The notes below the pieces were generated by a model. It saw only the letters and a program-made list of their open reading frames with translations, did not search any database and was not told the DNA's origin. Both the position numbers and the translations under genes were made by a program. Positions 1-10,954 of a stretch of 64,000 bases of DNA are shown here, piece by piece. Numbering within the stretch: position 1 is the first letter of the stretch; every line of letters starts with the position of its first letter. This stretch comes from Alcaligenes sp. SORT26 (GTDB lineage: Bacteria; Pseudomonadota; Gammaproteobacteria; Burkholderiales; Burkholderiaceae_B). The stretch lies in the NCBI RefSeq assembly GCF_017377875.1, contig NZ_CP070975.1:496001-560000 (forward strand). Reading direction: 5' to 3'.

Positions 1-299
1 ACTGGAAAACCAAATTTCTTACTCATGGGGGCGACAAAGGCATTCAGGGAAAAGGCCATCAAGGCATTGCTCACGACCACCAGGCTGGCGGCACAGGAGG
101 TGCTCAGGCGGCTGCGATTGTCCTTGATCCATTGCGAGAACTCCTCCTTGTCCGAACCTTCCTCTGCGCCCGGCAGTTCGCGGGTCAGCAAGACAAAGCG
201 TTGTCCTTGATCCAGCAAGGCTTCCAGTTCTTCTTTCCAGTTGGATGGAGAGCTGTTCGAGATCCAGATTCGGGGAAATTCTTGTGTGGCAATGTGCAT
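1..299 (-). CDS. hypothetical protein, 3' end beyond left edge
   Basis: An open frame runs from an ATG at 299 to the left edge, giving 99 visible residues starting MHIATQEFPRIWISNSSPS. An AGGA element lies seven bases upstream of the ATG, and an in-frame TGA lies shortly before it, so the start is well constrained. The visible part reads like a compact soluble domain: a strand-like FVLLT segment, then an acidic EEFSQWIKDNR helix, then a hydrophobic SLVVVSNAL segment. I do not recognise the family. The frame is truncated by the window edge, so length and function cannot be judged. Confidence 0.6.
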   Translation of the reverse strand, partial: MHIATQEFPRIWISNSSPSNWKEELEALLDQGQRFVLLTRELPGAEEGSDKEEFSQWIKDNRSRLSTSCAASLVVVSNALMAFSLNAFVAPMSKKFGFP

Positions 300-376
300 G
301 TGCAGGTCCTGAGCAAGTCGATTAATGATTCAAGTCAATGCGCTGCTTTGTACCACTAATCAGCTTGCTCGGGCAG

Positions 377-1588
377 TCATTTCGCGTTGGGGCTACGCAT
401 CAGACGAAGTGCCACCAGCACAGACAGGCTCACTACGACGGCACTGAGCAGATAAATGGCTTCAATCCCCCACGTTCCCGCTACGGCACCCAGCGCTGGG
501 CCGGTGATTCCAAGAGAGATATCCAGAAAGGCGACATAGGCACCCATGGCGACACCTCGGCTCTCGGGTGGTGCGCGGCGTACGGCTTCCACACCAAAGC
601 CAGGGAAGGCCAGAGAATAGCCCCATCCGGTCAAGGCTGCACCCAGGTAGGCGATGGCAGGGCTGTGGGCACCCCAGATCAGCAACAGGCCCACTGCTTC
701 AATCAGGACACACAACAAGGCAACGCGTGCTCCACCCAATTTGTCGGGAAGGTGACCGAAGAACATCCGGGCGGCAATGAAGGCGACCCCAAAGGCGGTG
801 AAAGCCAGGGAGGCATTGCCCCAGTCCCGATCTGCAAACAGCAGGGCGACAAAAGCAGTCAAACTACCAAAGCCGACGCTGCACAGCAGCAGACCCATGC
901 CAGCGCCCCAAACCAGGCTTAGCACTTTGTAGAACGGGGTACGACGCAAGGCGGTAGGGGCCGTGGCGCGTACTTTTAGCAGCAGGGGCAAAGACAATAA
1001 GGGCAAGAGCGTGACGGCAAGGGAAATCCCTTCAAAGCCATAGTCCTGATTGACGGTCACGCCCAAGGGGGCGCCAACCGCATACGCACCATACATGGCC
1101 ACGCCGACCCAGGCCATGACTTTGCCTGCGTTTTGAGGACCAACCAGACCAATGCCCCAGCTCAAGGCTCCGGTCACGATCAGGCTTTCACCGCAGCCCA
1201 GCAGAATACGACCGATAACCAGCACCCAGACGGACAGGGTGGGCGTGCTGACAAAGCTTAAAGAAGCCAGATAGGCCAAGCCGGACAGACACATGATCAT
1301 CAAGCCCAGGATCATGGCGTGCTTGGAGCCTTGCGTGTCGGCCAGATTGCCCGCCCAGGCACGCGAGAGCAAAGCCGCTGCGAATTGAGCGCCAATGACC
1401 AGGCCGACGACCAGGGTGCTCATTTCCAGGACATTATGTACATGCAAAGGCAGCACGGGTAAGGGCAGACCGATGCTCAGAAAACTGATGAACACGGCCA
1501 GGGTAATAGGAAGCAGCGTTAAAAAAACATTGGCAGCAGGGGGAGACTGCGCCGTGGAGGTGGCTTGCGCCGATTGAGGCACTGACAT
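377..1588 (-). CDS. MFS transporter, YhhS-like (arabinose-efflux type)
   Basis: A 403-residue, 12-helix major facilitator protein of the inner membrane. The N-terminal segment SIGLPLPVLPLHVHNVLEMSTL and the later GVEAVRRAPPESRGVAMGAYVAFLDISLGITGP region match the layout of E. coli YhhS, a drug-efflux-type MFS. I chose the ATG at 1588 (MSVPQSAQ). A longer frame to 1663 runs across the shared promoter region and adds a non-membrane leader unlike the family. It is divergent from the TetR regulator at 1675 across 86 bp, so it is probably the gene that regulator controls. Substrate unknown; efflux of a small molecule is inference. Confidence 0.85.
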   Translation of the reverse strand: MSVPQSAQATSTAQSPPAANVFLTLLPITLAVFISFLSIGLPLPVLPLHVHNVLEMSTLVVGLVIGAQFAAALLSRAWAGNLADTQGSKHAMILGLMIMCLSGLAYLASLSFVSTPTLSVWVLVIGRILLGCGESLIVTGALSWGIGLVGPQNAGKVMAWVGVAMYGAYAVGAPLGVTVNQDYGFEGISLAVTLLPLLSLPLLLKVRATAPTALRRTPFYKVLSLVWGAGMGLLLCSVGFGSLTAFVALLFADRDWGNASLAFTAFGVAFIAARMFFGHLPDKLGGARVALLCVLIEAVGLLLIWGAHSPAIAYLGAALTGWGYSLAFPGFGVEAVRRAPPESRGVAMGAYVAFLDISLGITGPALGAVAGTWGIEAIYLLSAVVVSLSVLVALRLMRSPNAK

Positions 1589-1605
1589 GAAGAAACTCCA
1601 AACAT

Positions 1606-1645
1606 GAGTAATTGCTCGATATTTAAGATAATATGAATAATTGCT
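1606..1645. promoter_or_regulatory. candidate TetR operator between divergent genes
   Basis: The gap between the MFS gene and the TetR regulator holds two copies of TAATTGCT (1609-1616 and 1638-1645) about 29 bp apart. The first copy sits in an imperfect palindrome, GAGTAATTGCTC (1606-1617, 10 of 12 positions symmetric). The intervening DNA is AT-rich. Repeats in the divergent region of a tetR-transporter pair are typical operators; assignment to this regulator is inference. Confidence 0.35.
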
Positions 1646-1674
1646 TACATCGAAAACTCGCATTCGGAGTCCTT

Positions 1675-2298
1675 ATGCCAACGCTGCCTCAAGCCAGACG
1701 TATCCCTCGTCAAAGCCGTTCCCGGGCTTTGGTGGAAGCGATTTTGGAGGCTACGGCTCGCGTTTTGTCCGAGCGTGGCTATGCCGGCACCAATACCAAT
1801 GTGGTCGCGGAAGTGGCTGGGGTCAGTGTTGGCTCGGTGTATCAGTACTTTCCCAATAAGGACTCCCTGATTGCCGCTTTGCACGAGCGTCATGCCTTGC
1901 AAATGAACATGGCGATGGAAAGTAGTCTGGCCGATACGCAGTCTTTGGGTTTGCGGGGGCGTTTGAGTGATCTGGTCCAAGCCTGGTTGGCCGCGCATCG
2001 GGTGGACCCGGAATTGCATCGGGTGCTGGAAAAGGATTTTCCCTTCTTTGATGCGCCCGCCACGGAGAGTCAGGCAGATCAAAGCATTCGTGATCGTATT
2101 CGTCAGTTGCTGGAAGAGCATCGCAGTGAGGTCGCTCCGCAGGATCTGGATTTAGCCACCTGGGTGGTGATGCAAAGTCTGGAGTCCCTGATTCATGGCG
2201 CGATCATTCCACCCGGTGTGCCGTATCCACCGGAACAGGTAGAAGAGGCCATTGTGGATTTGCTGTGTGGTTATTTGGGCTGTGCCAGCTCGGCTTGA
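1675..2298 (+). CDS. TetR/AcrR family transcriptional regulator
   Basis: A 207-residue TetR-type repressor. The N-terminal helix-turn-helix spans roughly residues 12-58, with the signature ARVLSERGYAGTNTNVVAEVAGVSVGSVYQYFPNKDSL split across the HTH. The remainder is a helical ligand-binding and dimerisation domain. The ATG at 1675 is preferred over 1633 because the longer form adds a short leader overlapping the operator-like repeats. It is divergent from the MFS transporter, the usual arrangement for an autoregulated repressor and its efflux pump. Ligand unknown. Confidence 0.87.
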   Translation: MPTLPQARRIPRQSRSRALVEAILEATARVLSERGYAGTNTNVVAEVAGVSVGSVYQYFPNKDSLIAALHERHALQMNMAMESSLADTQSLGLRGRLSDLVQAWLAAHRVDPELHRVLEKDFPFFDAPATESQADQSIRDRIRQLLEEHRSEVAPQDLDLATWVVMQSLESLIHGAIIPPGVPYPPEQVEEAIVDLLCGYLGCASSA

Positions 2299-2331
2299 GG
2301 TTTCAGACAGTCACTCCTGTGCAGTAAAAAC

Positions 2332-2364
2332 AAAAGCGCCATCCCGATCAGGATGGCGCTTTTT
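2332..2364. terminator. bidirectional rho-independent terminator
   Basis: A perfect stem, AAAAGCGCCATCC / GGATGGCGCTTTT with loop CGATCA, lies between the convergent TetR gene and yheS. It carries a T-run on both strands, so it can end both transcripts. Confidence 0.9.
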
Positions 2365-2404
2365 TATGCTTCAGTTTGCTCGGAAACAGGATTGCGTGGT
2401 CTGT

Positions 2405-4326
2405 TTAGGCCTGCCGCCCAATTTCTTCCATCGCTTCCTGAATTTCCAGCCATTCTTCTTCCAGCGTTTGATGTGTCTTGGTGAGTTCACCATGCTCAGT
2501 CATCAAGGCGGGACGTTGGTCCTTGTAGCTATCCGAGTAAAAGTCAGGGTCCTGCATCAGGGTATCCAGCTCCTGCAAACGCAGTTGCGCTTTCTCCATG
2601 GCCGACTCCACTTTCTTCAAGCGGCTTTCCAGCGGTTTACGTTGCAAGGCCAGGCGTTGACGTAGCTCCGCTTCCTGACGGCGTTGCGTTTTGCGGTCTG
2701 TGCCATCGCTGCCGGAATCCGCCCGTGCCTCCTGGCGAGCCTCTGAGCGTGATTGCGCACTGCGTGCCAGTAGCCAGTCGCGGTAGTCTTCCAGGTCGCC
2801 GTCAAATTCCTGAACCTGGCCATCAGCCACAATCCAGAAGGAATCAACAGTAGAGCGCAGCAAATGACGATCGTGCGACACCAGCAGTACGCTGCCGCCG
2901 TAATCGGCCAAGGCAGTGGCCAGGGCTTCACGGGTATCCACATCCAAGTGGTTGGTTGGTTCGTCCAGCAGGAGCAGGTTGGGTTTTTGCCAAACGATCA
3001 GGGACAGGGCCAGACGTGCCTTTTCACCACCGGAGAAGGGGGCGGTCAGGCTGGTGACCATATCACCGCTGAAACCGAAAGAACCCAAGTAGTTGCGCAA
3101 CTCCTGTTCACGCACATCGGGAGCCAGACGCGCCAGATGTTGCAAAGGGGTGGCGTCCGGGTCAATCGAGTCCAGTTGGTGCTGGGCAAAGTAACCAATT
3201 ACCAGACCCTTGGATTCCAGGCGTTCGCCCTTGATGGGTTCCAGCTTGCCAGCCAGGGTTTTGACCAGCGTGGACTTACCCGCGCCGTTCATCCCCAAGA
3301 TACCAACACGGGCACCGCCGCGCACCATCAGGCGGACTTGGCTCAAAATGGGGTTTTCCTGACCGGGGTAACCCAGATCAGCCTGATCCAATGTCAGCAA
3401 GGGATCGGGTGTGTACTCGGGCGAGGGGAGGCGAATGGAAACGCTTGAGTCGTCGCGCAAGAGCGTGACGGTCTGCATGCGGGCCAAAGCCTTGACGCGG
3501 CTTTGCGCCTGCTTGGCTTTGGTGGCCTGGGCCTTGAAGCGGTCAATAAAGCTTTGCAGACGCGCAGCTTCACGGGTTTGACGTTCGTAGGCGATCTGGC
3601 TTTGTTGTACGCGCTCGGCACGCTGCACCAGAAAGTCGTTATAGCCGCCTTTGTAGCGAACCAGCTTGCCTTGATCCACGTGCAGAATCGAACGGGCCAC
3701 GGCATCCAGAAACTCGGTGTCGTGCGAAATAAGCAATACGGTGCCGGGGTAGGACGTCAGCCAGCGCTCCAGCCAGAGCATGGCGTCCAAGTCCAGGTGG
3801 TTGGTCGGTTCGTCCAGCAAGAGCAGGTCAGAAGGAGCCATCAGGGCGCGGGCCAGGGACAGGCGCATTTGCCAGCCGCCGGAGAACTCGCGCACGGGCA
3901 GCATCCACTGATCGGGACGGAAACCCAGACCGGCCAGCAATTGCTCGGCACGCGAAGGCGCGGACCAGGCATCGGCTTCAATCAGGGCATTTTCCAGTTC
4001 GGCAATGGTCTGGCCATCGCTATCGGGCGTGTTGGCGCGTTTTTCCTGCAAGGCACGCAAACGCTCGTCGCCGTCGATAACGAATTCGCGGGCAGGGCGG
4101 TTACGGTCAGGGATGGTCTGACGCACACTGGCTACTTCCCAGACCTCGGGGATGCTCAGGTCACCCCCATCCAGATCCAGTTCGCCTTGCAGCAAGGCAA
4201 ACAGCGAGGATTTCCCTGCGCCGTTCTTACCCACAATCCCCAAGCGTTCGCCCGGGTTGACGATGAAATCGGTATTGTCCAGCAGGACTTTGACGCCGCG
4301 ACGCAGCGTAATTCCAGTTGCGCGTA

Positions 4327-4330
<4 letters not shown>
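2405..4330 (-). CDS. yheS: ABC-F family ATPase YheS
   Basis: A 641-residue cytoplasmic protein with two ABC ATPase domains and no membrane segments, the ABC-F architecture that acts on ribosomes. Walker A motifs are GKNGAGKS (near residue 35) and GMNGAGKS (near residue 345). ABC signatures are FSGGW and FSGGEKAR. Both Walker B motifs read LLLLDEPTNHLD. A charged linker (RFKAQATKAKQAQSRVKALARM) separates the domains, and a C-terminal coiled coil rich in Q, E and R follows residue about 540. The first bases of the frame overlap the prmB stop, so it is the last gene of the dapD-dapE-prmB-yheS operon. Sequence pattern matches E. coli YheS along its length. Confidence 0.92.
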
Positions 4331-7201
<2,871 letters not shown>

Positions 7202-7203
7202 AG

Positions 7204-7963
7204 GCTAGGCTCTGTGAATGCAGGCCGTCATTGGCAGTATCGGGATACAGAAGGCGCATGATGCGCGGTTTACCACCGCAGCGGCCGAGCTTGAATGGAG
7301 GCAACAGGATAACCGAGTCTGCCCCTTCCATGCACGGTTTTATGGCTTTCTTTGTCGCTTTTGAGGGCAGATGCGTGTGGGATGCAGGCTGTCAGCAAGG
7401 GCAGGAGGACGGCCGTGCTGACCGGGTGAGTTCCATATGTAGACGTGACGGTTCAGGTCACGAATAGCGGTTTTGGGATTTGCATGTTTACTTTATTACT
7501 GAAGTTTTTTTCTGTTTTCTTGTTGTTCGATAATTATTTTATTTTTGCTCTCGTTTTCCTTATCGCAGCTATTTCATTTTTTTATTGTTGCTGCTATTCA
7601 ATTAAATCATTCGCGTAATCAAGTATTTCAAGATAATAAAAAATAAGCACAGATTGCCATGCAAGCCTTGTGTGAAATGCTTGGGTGAGGCCTGGCTTCG
7701 GGATGTGTGTCACCTGATGGTATAGCATGCTTCTTTCTCGTCTGCCTCTGTAGGACTCACGGATAAAGAATTTTAACCCTTTTGTATATGGGGTTATTTC
7801 TCTGCCCGTGTTGAGGGTGATAGGGCGTGCTGTCATGCACTTTTATTCGGTTGCGCTTTTTACATTTTATAAAATTTATTGATTTTTTATCTGCCTAGAA
7901 TAATTACGAGGTTTTCAATTTTTGCCGTTTTTGTTCTTGTTTCTTCATTCAAACGGAGGGGTT
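7204..7963. other. 760-bp non-coding gap, AT-rich in its second half
   Basis: No convincing gene lies between dapD and the small ORF at 7964. The first part (to about 7480) has ordinary composition and should carry the dapD promoter on the minus strand. From about 7485 to 7960 the sequence is strikingly AT-rich, with T-tracts such as TTTTATTTTTGC, unlike anything nearby. The one moderate open frame here (minus, 7594-7836) has no ribosome-binding site and no recognisable domain. This block probably holds the promoter region of the downstream small-ORF/membrane-protein pair. Confidence 0.5.
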
Positions 7964-8038
7964 ATGAGATCGATTCTTTTATGGCTCTTGGGTGTCCCTA
8001 TCCCTATCATCATTTTGCTGGCCCTGTTCTGGCACTAA
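7964..8038 (+). CDS. 24-residue small hydrophobic membrane peptide
   Basis: ATG at 7964 follows a strong GGAGGGG ribosome-binding site (AACGGAGGGGTT). The peptide begins MRSILLWLLGVPIPI and ends in LALFWH, so it is one transmembrane helix with a PIP kink. It ends 36 bp before the start of the 301-residue membrane protein at 8075. From memory, very similar short peptides with an LLGxPIPIIILL core are found next to this membrane-protein family in other proteobacteria, so I call it a real gene. Function unknown; a small partner subunit of the downstream membrane protein is plausible. Confidence 0.7.
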   Translation: MRSILLWLLGVPIPIIILLALFWH

Positions 8039-8074
8039 GGTGCTTGCGATCACAATCTGAAATAAGGAATCATC

Positions 8075-8980
8075 ATGGCTACAACGCAATTTGGTTCGGA
8101 TGCAGGTTTGAGTACGCAGGCCGTAGCGGAGTCCTCGCATTCCGCCGTGTCTTGGGGCGCGATCATCGGGGGGGCCGTCATTGCTGCTGCACTGACGGTG
8201 ACCTTGCTGGTGGGCGGGACAGGTCTGGGCTTCATGGCGATCTCCCCCTGGAGTAATGACGGCGCCTCGGGTACGACTGTGGCTATTGGCACGATTATCT
8301 GGCTCTTTGTTACGCAGATCATCGCTTACGGTATTGCCGGTTATGTCACGGGGCGCTTGCGTACCAATTGGACTGGCGTGCATGGCGATGAAGTGCATTT
8401 CCGTGACACGGCGCATGGCTTTCTGGTCTGGGCTGTGACGGCGGTTGTCAGTGTCTTCATGTTGGGTTCAGGCGTCGCCTCGCTGGTGTCGGGTACGGCA
8501 CAGGCAGGTGCCAATCTGGCGGGGGCAGGGGTTGGTGCGGCGTCGGCTGTAGTGGGTCAGGCAGGGAAGGATCAGGCTCAAGGTCCAGGCCTGGGCTACT
8601 TCACGGATACCTTGTTGCGACCAGCGGATCCTGCCAATGCACCTGCACAGGCAGGCAATCCTGAGCGTGAAGTCAGCCGAATTTTGGCTCGTAGCTTGAA
8701 GGAAGGTGAGGTGTCTCAGCAGGATCAGGATTACTTGCTGCGTTTGGTTGCCAACCGAACAGGTTTGACCCCCGAACAGGCCAAGGAGCGTTTGGATTCG
8801 GTGCAGAAGCAAGCCAAGGAAACAGCGGACAAGCTGGAGCAACAAGCACGCGAAGCGGCAGACACTGCTCGCAAGGCAGCCGCTGCGTTTGCATTGTGGG
8901 CGTTTGCATCCTTGCTGGTGGGAGCCTTTGTGGCAAGCCTGGCCGCAACCATCGGTGGACGGGCTCGTATTACGCGTTAA
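8075..8980 (+). CDS. membrane protein, so-called PhnA-like family, function unknown
   Basis: A 301-residue inner-membrane protein with a Shine-Dalgarno AAGGAA before the ATG. Helices are apparent at about residues 25-55 (WGAIIGGAVIAAALTVTLL), 70-95, 118-145 and 270-293. Between residues 205 and 268 there is a long amphipathic, alanine- and glutamine-rich segment (QKQAKETADKLEQQAREAAD) likely to form a coiled coil. The C-terminus ends in a helix with a GA/AS pattern. It resembles membrane proteins loosely annotated as PhnA-like in rhizobia and relatives; it has no similarity to phosphonoacetate hydrolase. It probably forms a transcription unit with the 24-residue ORF upstream. Confidence 0.75.
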   Translation: MATTQFGSDAGLSTQAVAESSHSAVSWGAIIGGAVIAAALTVTLLVGGTGLGFMAISPWSNDGASGTTVAIGTIIWLFVTQIIAYGIAGYVTGRLRTNWTGVHGDEVHFRDTAHGFLVWAVTAVVSVFMLGSGVASLVSGTAQAGANLAGAGVGAASAVVGQAGKDQAQGPGLGYFTDTLLRPADPANAPAQAGNPEREVSRILARSLKEGEVSQQDQDYLLRLVANRTGLTPEQAKERLDSVQKQAKETADKLEQQAREAADTARKAAAAFALWAFASLLVGAFVASLAATIGGRARITR

Positions 8981-9027
8981 GCCCTATATGTGACGTCAGG
9001 CCGCTTATCAGTTGAGGCGGGCAGTGC

Positions 9028-9064
9028 AAGGCCCCCGGATTTCAGAGCTCCGGGGGCCTTTTTG
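9028..9064 (+). terminator. rho-independent terminator
   Basis: Stem AAGGCCCCCGGA / TCCGGGGGCCTT with loop TTTCAGAGC, followed by TTTTTG, ends the membrane-protein transcript. Confidence 0.9.
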
Positions 9065-9101
9065 TCTCTGCTTCAATCAGAGGGCGGCTTAGGAAAATGT
9101 G

Positions 9102-9869
9102 TCAGGGAGCACGAATGAAGTTGCTGGGAGCCTGTCCTAAACGGCGACGAAACATGGTGGAAAAAGCGCTGGAACTGTCATAACCCAAATCCAGTGCAAT
9201 CTGCGTTACCGATTGCCCGGCAGACAGCTTGGCCAAGGCGGCCAGCAGGCAGGCTTGTTGTCGCCATTCACTAAAACTCATGCCGGTTTGTTGCCGGAAC
9301 AAACGGGTGAAGGTACGCAGGCTTTTATTGAGTTGCTCGGCCCATTGCTCGGGCGTGCTTTGAATATTGGGCTGACTTAGGAAGGCTTTGCACAGCTTGG
9401 CCAGGGATGGGTCTTGAGGGATAGGAGCAAAGAGCGGCATGGTTTGCGCCAGTCCGACTTCGTGCAAGAGCAATTGTGCCAAGGCTCCGTCACGACCATC
9501 CTCATCGTACAAAGCGGGCAAGGCCAGGGACGCCAGGAGCAAATGATGCAGCAAAGGCGTAATGACCAGGACTTCACAGTGAGAGCCAGGGCGGGGGGCC
9601 GCCTGCGGCTCTATATATAAGCTGCGCGTGCTGGCGCTTTGCATGCGTACGCGATGACGTTTCCCAGCCGGAATCCAGACGCCACTATATGGCGGTATTA
9701 CCCAGGCACCATCGTCGGTTTCCACCTCCATCAAGCCTGTCATGGCATAGAGCATTTGCGCCCGTCGGTGTACGTGAAAGTCCAGCAGTGTGCCTGGGGC
9801 ATAGTCCGTGCCAATGGCCAGCAATGGGCGGGGGGTGGTATCCACGCTATCCAGTTGTACATTGTGCAT
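9102..9869 (-). CDS. AraC family transcriptional regulator with N-terminal cupin
   Basis: A 255-residue regulator. The N-terminal half (to about residue 95) is a cupin-like sensing domain with the GTLLDFHVHRRAQMLYAMTGLMEVE and VWIPAGKRHRV motifs. The C-terminal third is a double helix-turn-helix (KSLRTFTRLFRQQTGMSFSEWR, then AQIALDLGYDSSSAFSTMFRRRLG with slight differences). The frame stays open upstream to 10181, but that extension overlaps the divergent TauE gene. I chose the ATG at 9869, which gives the usual length of about 255 residues; ATGs at 9923 or 9977 are alternatives. It probably controls the divergent TauE/SafE gene. Effector unknown. Confidence 0.8.
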   Translation of the reverse strand: MHNVQLDSVDTTPRPLLAIGTDYAPGTLLDFHVHRRAQMLYAMTGLMEVETDDGAWVIPPYSGVWIPAGKRHRVRMQSASTRSLYIEPQAAPRPGSHCEVLVITPLLHHLLLASLALPALYDEDGRDGALAQLLLHEVGLAQTMPLFAPIPQDPSLAKLCKAFLSQPNIQSTPEQWAEQLNKSLRTFTRLFRQQTGMSFSEWRQQACLLAALAKLSAGQSVTQIALDLGYDSSSAFSTMFRRRLGQAPSNFIRAP

Positions 9870-9975
9870 AAAACAGTCTCTGGCCGAAATGAGCATATTG
9901 TTGACCGGTTTTAGCATGCCAGCCATATCGGGGCGACCTATTCTTAGGCTTTGCAATGTCTTTTGATTCGTGGCC

Positions 9976-10782
9976 ATGTATTTTCTATTGCTGTTTTTTG
10001 GTTTGCTTGCTGGGGTGACCACCGTGCTGTTTGGTTTCGGTGGTGGCTTTGTGGTGGTCCCTGTGCTGTATTCGGTGCTGATCGGCATGTATGGCGTGGA
10101 CAGCCAGATGGGGCAGGCCGCCATGCACATCGCGGTCGCTACTTCTACCTGCGTGATGATTTTTGGTGCCGGTCTGTCCACCTGGCGACATCACAAGGCA
10201 GGAACGGTGCCTTGGGAGCAAGTGCGTCCTTTGCTCTTGTTTATTGCTTTGGGGGCGATTCCCGGTGCGGCGGCCGCCATGGCCTTGAGTGGTTCATGGG
10301 TGCGTTGGGTCTTTGTGGTGTATCTGGGCCTGACGATTCTTGATGGTCTGTTTCGCTCGGGTTTTACGCAGGAAGCGCGCAACGCCGTGCGTCCTTTAAG
10401 CAAGGCGGCCAGTACCGGAGCCGGTTTGCTGATTGGCGCAATTGCGGCCTTTTTGGGTGTGGGAGGCAGTGTGATTACGGTGCCCCTGATGCGCCGACGC
10501 GGTGCGAGCATGACGGCAGCGACGGCAGCGGCGAATCCCTTGTCCTTGCCGATGGCAGTCGTAGGGAGCCTGACCTATGCCATGCTGGCCTGGGATACGG
10601 ACTCTTTGGGACCCTGGCATGTGGGGTATATCGATCTGCGTGCATGCCTGGTTCTGGTGGTCGGCTCCTGGCTGGGGATTCGTTTTACTTCGCGCTGGAT
10701 TGGCAAAATCCCTGACAGTCTTCATGCCAAGGCTTACATCGCCTTATTAGGTCTGGTGTTTTTGGTGATGTTGCTGGCCTAA
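9976..10782 (+). CDS. TauE/SafE family anion exporter
   Basis: A 268-residue integral membrane protein with about eight helices. It has the two glycine-rich family repeats: VTTVLFGFGGGFVVVPVL near the start and LLIGAIAAFLGVGGSVITVPL in the second half. Family members export sulfite, sulfoacetate or related organosulfur anions, or act as generic anion permeases. A GTG at 9970 is an alternative start two codons upstream of the ATG used here; neither has a good Shine-Dalgarno. It is divergent from the AraC regulator. Actual substrate cannot be read from the sequence. Confidence 0.85.
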   Translation: MYFLLLFFGLLAGVTTVLFGFGGGFVVVPVLYSVLIGMYGVDSQMGQAAMHIAVATSTCVMIFGAGLSTWRHHKAGTVPWEQVRPLLLFIALGAIPGAAAAMALSGSWVRWVFVVYLGLTILDGLFRSGFTQEARNAVRPLSKAASTGAGLLIGAIAAFLGVGGSVITVPLMRRRGASMTAATAAANPLSLPMAVVGSLTYAMLAWDTDSLGPWHVGYIDLRACLVLVVGSWLGIRFTSRWIGKIPDSLHAKAYIALLGLVFLVMLLA

Positions 10783-10954
10783 GCCTTGTCAGACCACGCT
10801 GTCTGTTATCTGCTGCCTTTTCCTGAATGCTGACGGGGCCGGGTCTCAGGCCCTGAAACTTGTGTTTTTTTGTTTACTGCGGCCAGCCTTACGCCTTAAG
10901 AAGCCAAATTCTTCCCTATACTGGGCAGCACAGAACAAACGGGAGTAGGGCAGC

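Noticed and set aside
7594-7836. 80-codon minus-strand frame in the AT-rich gap
   Set aside because: No ribosome-binding site, no domain, unusual composition.
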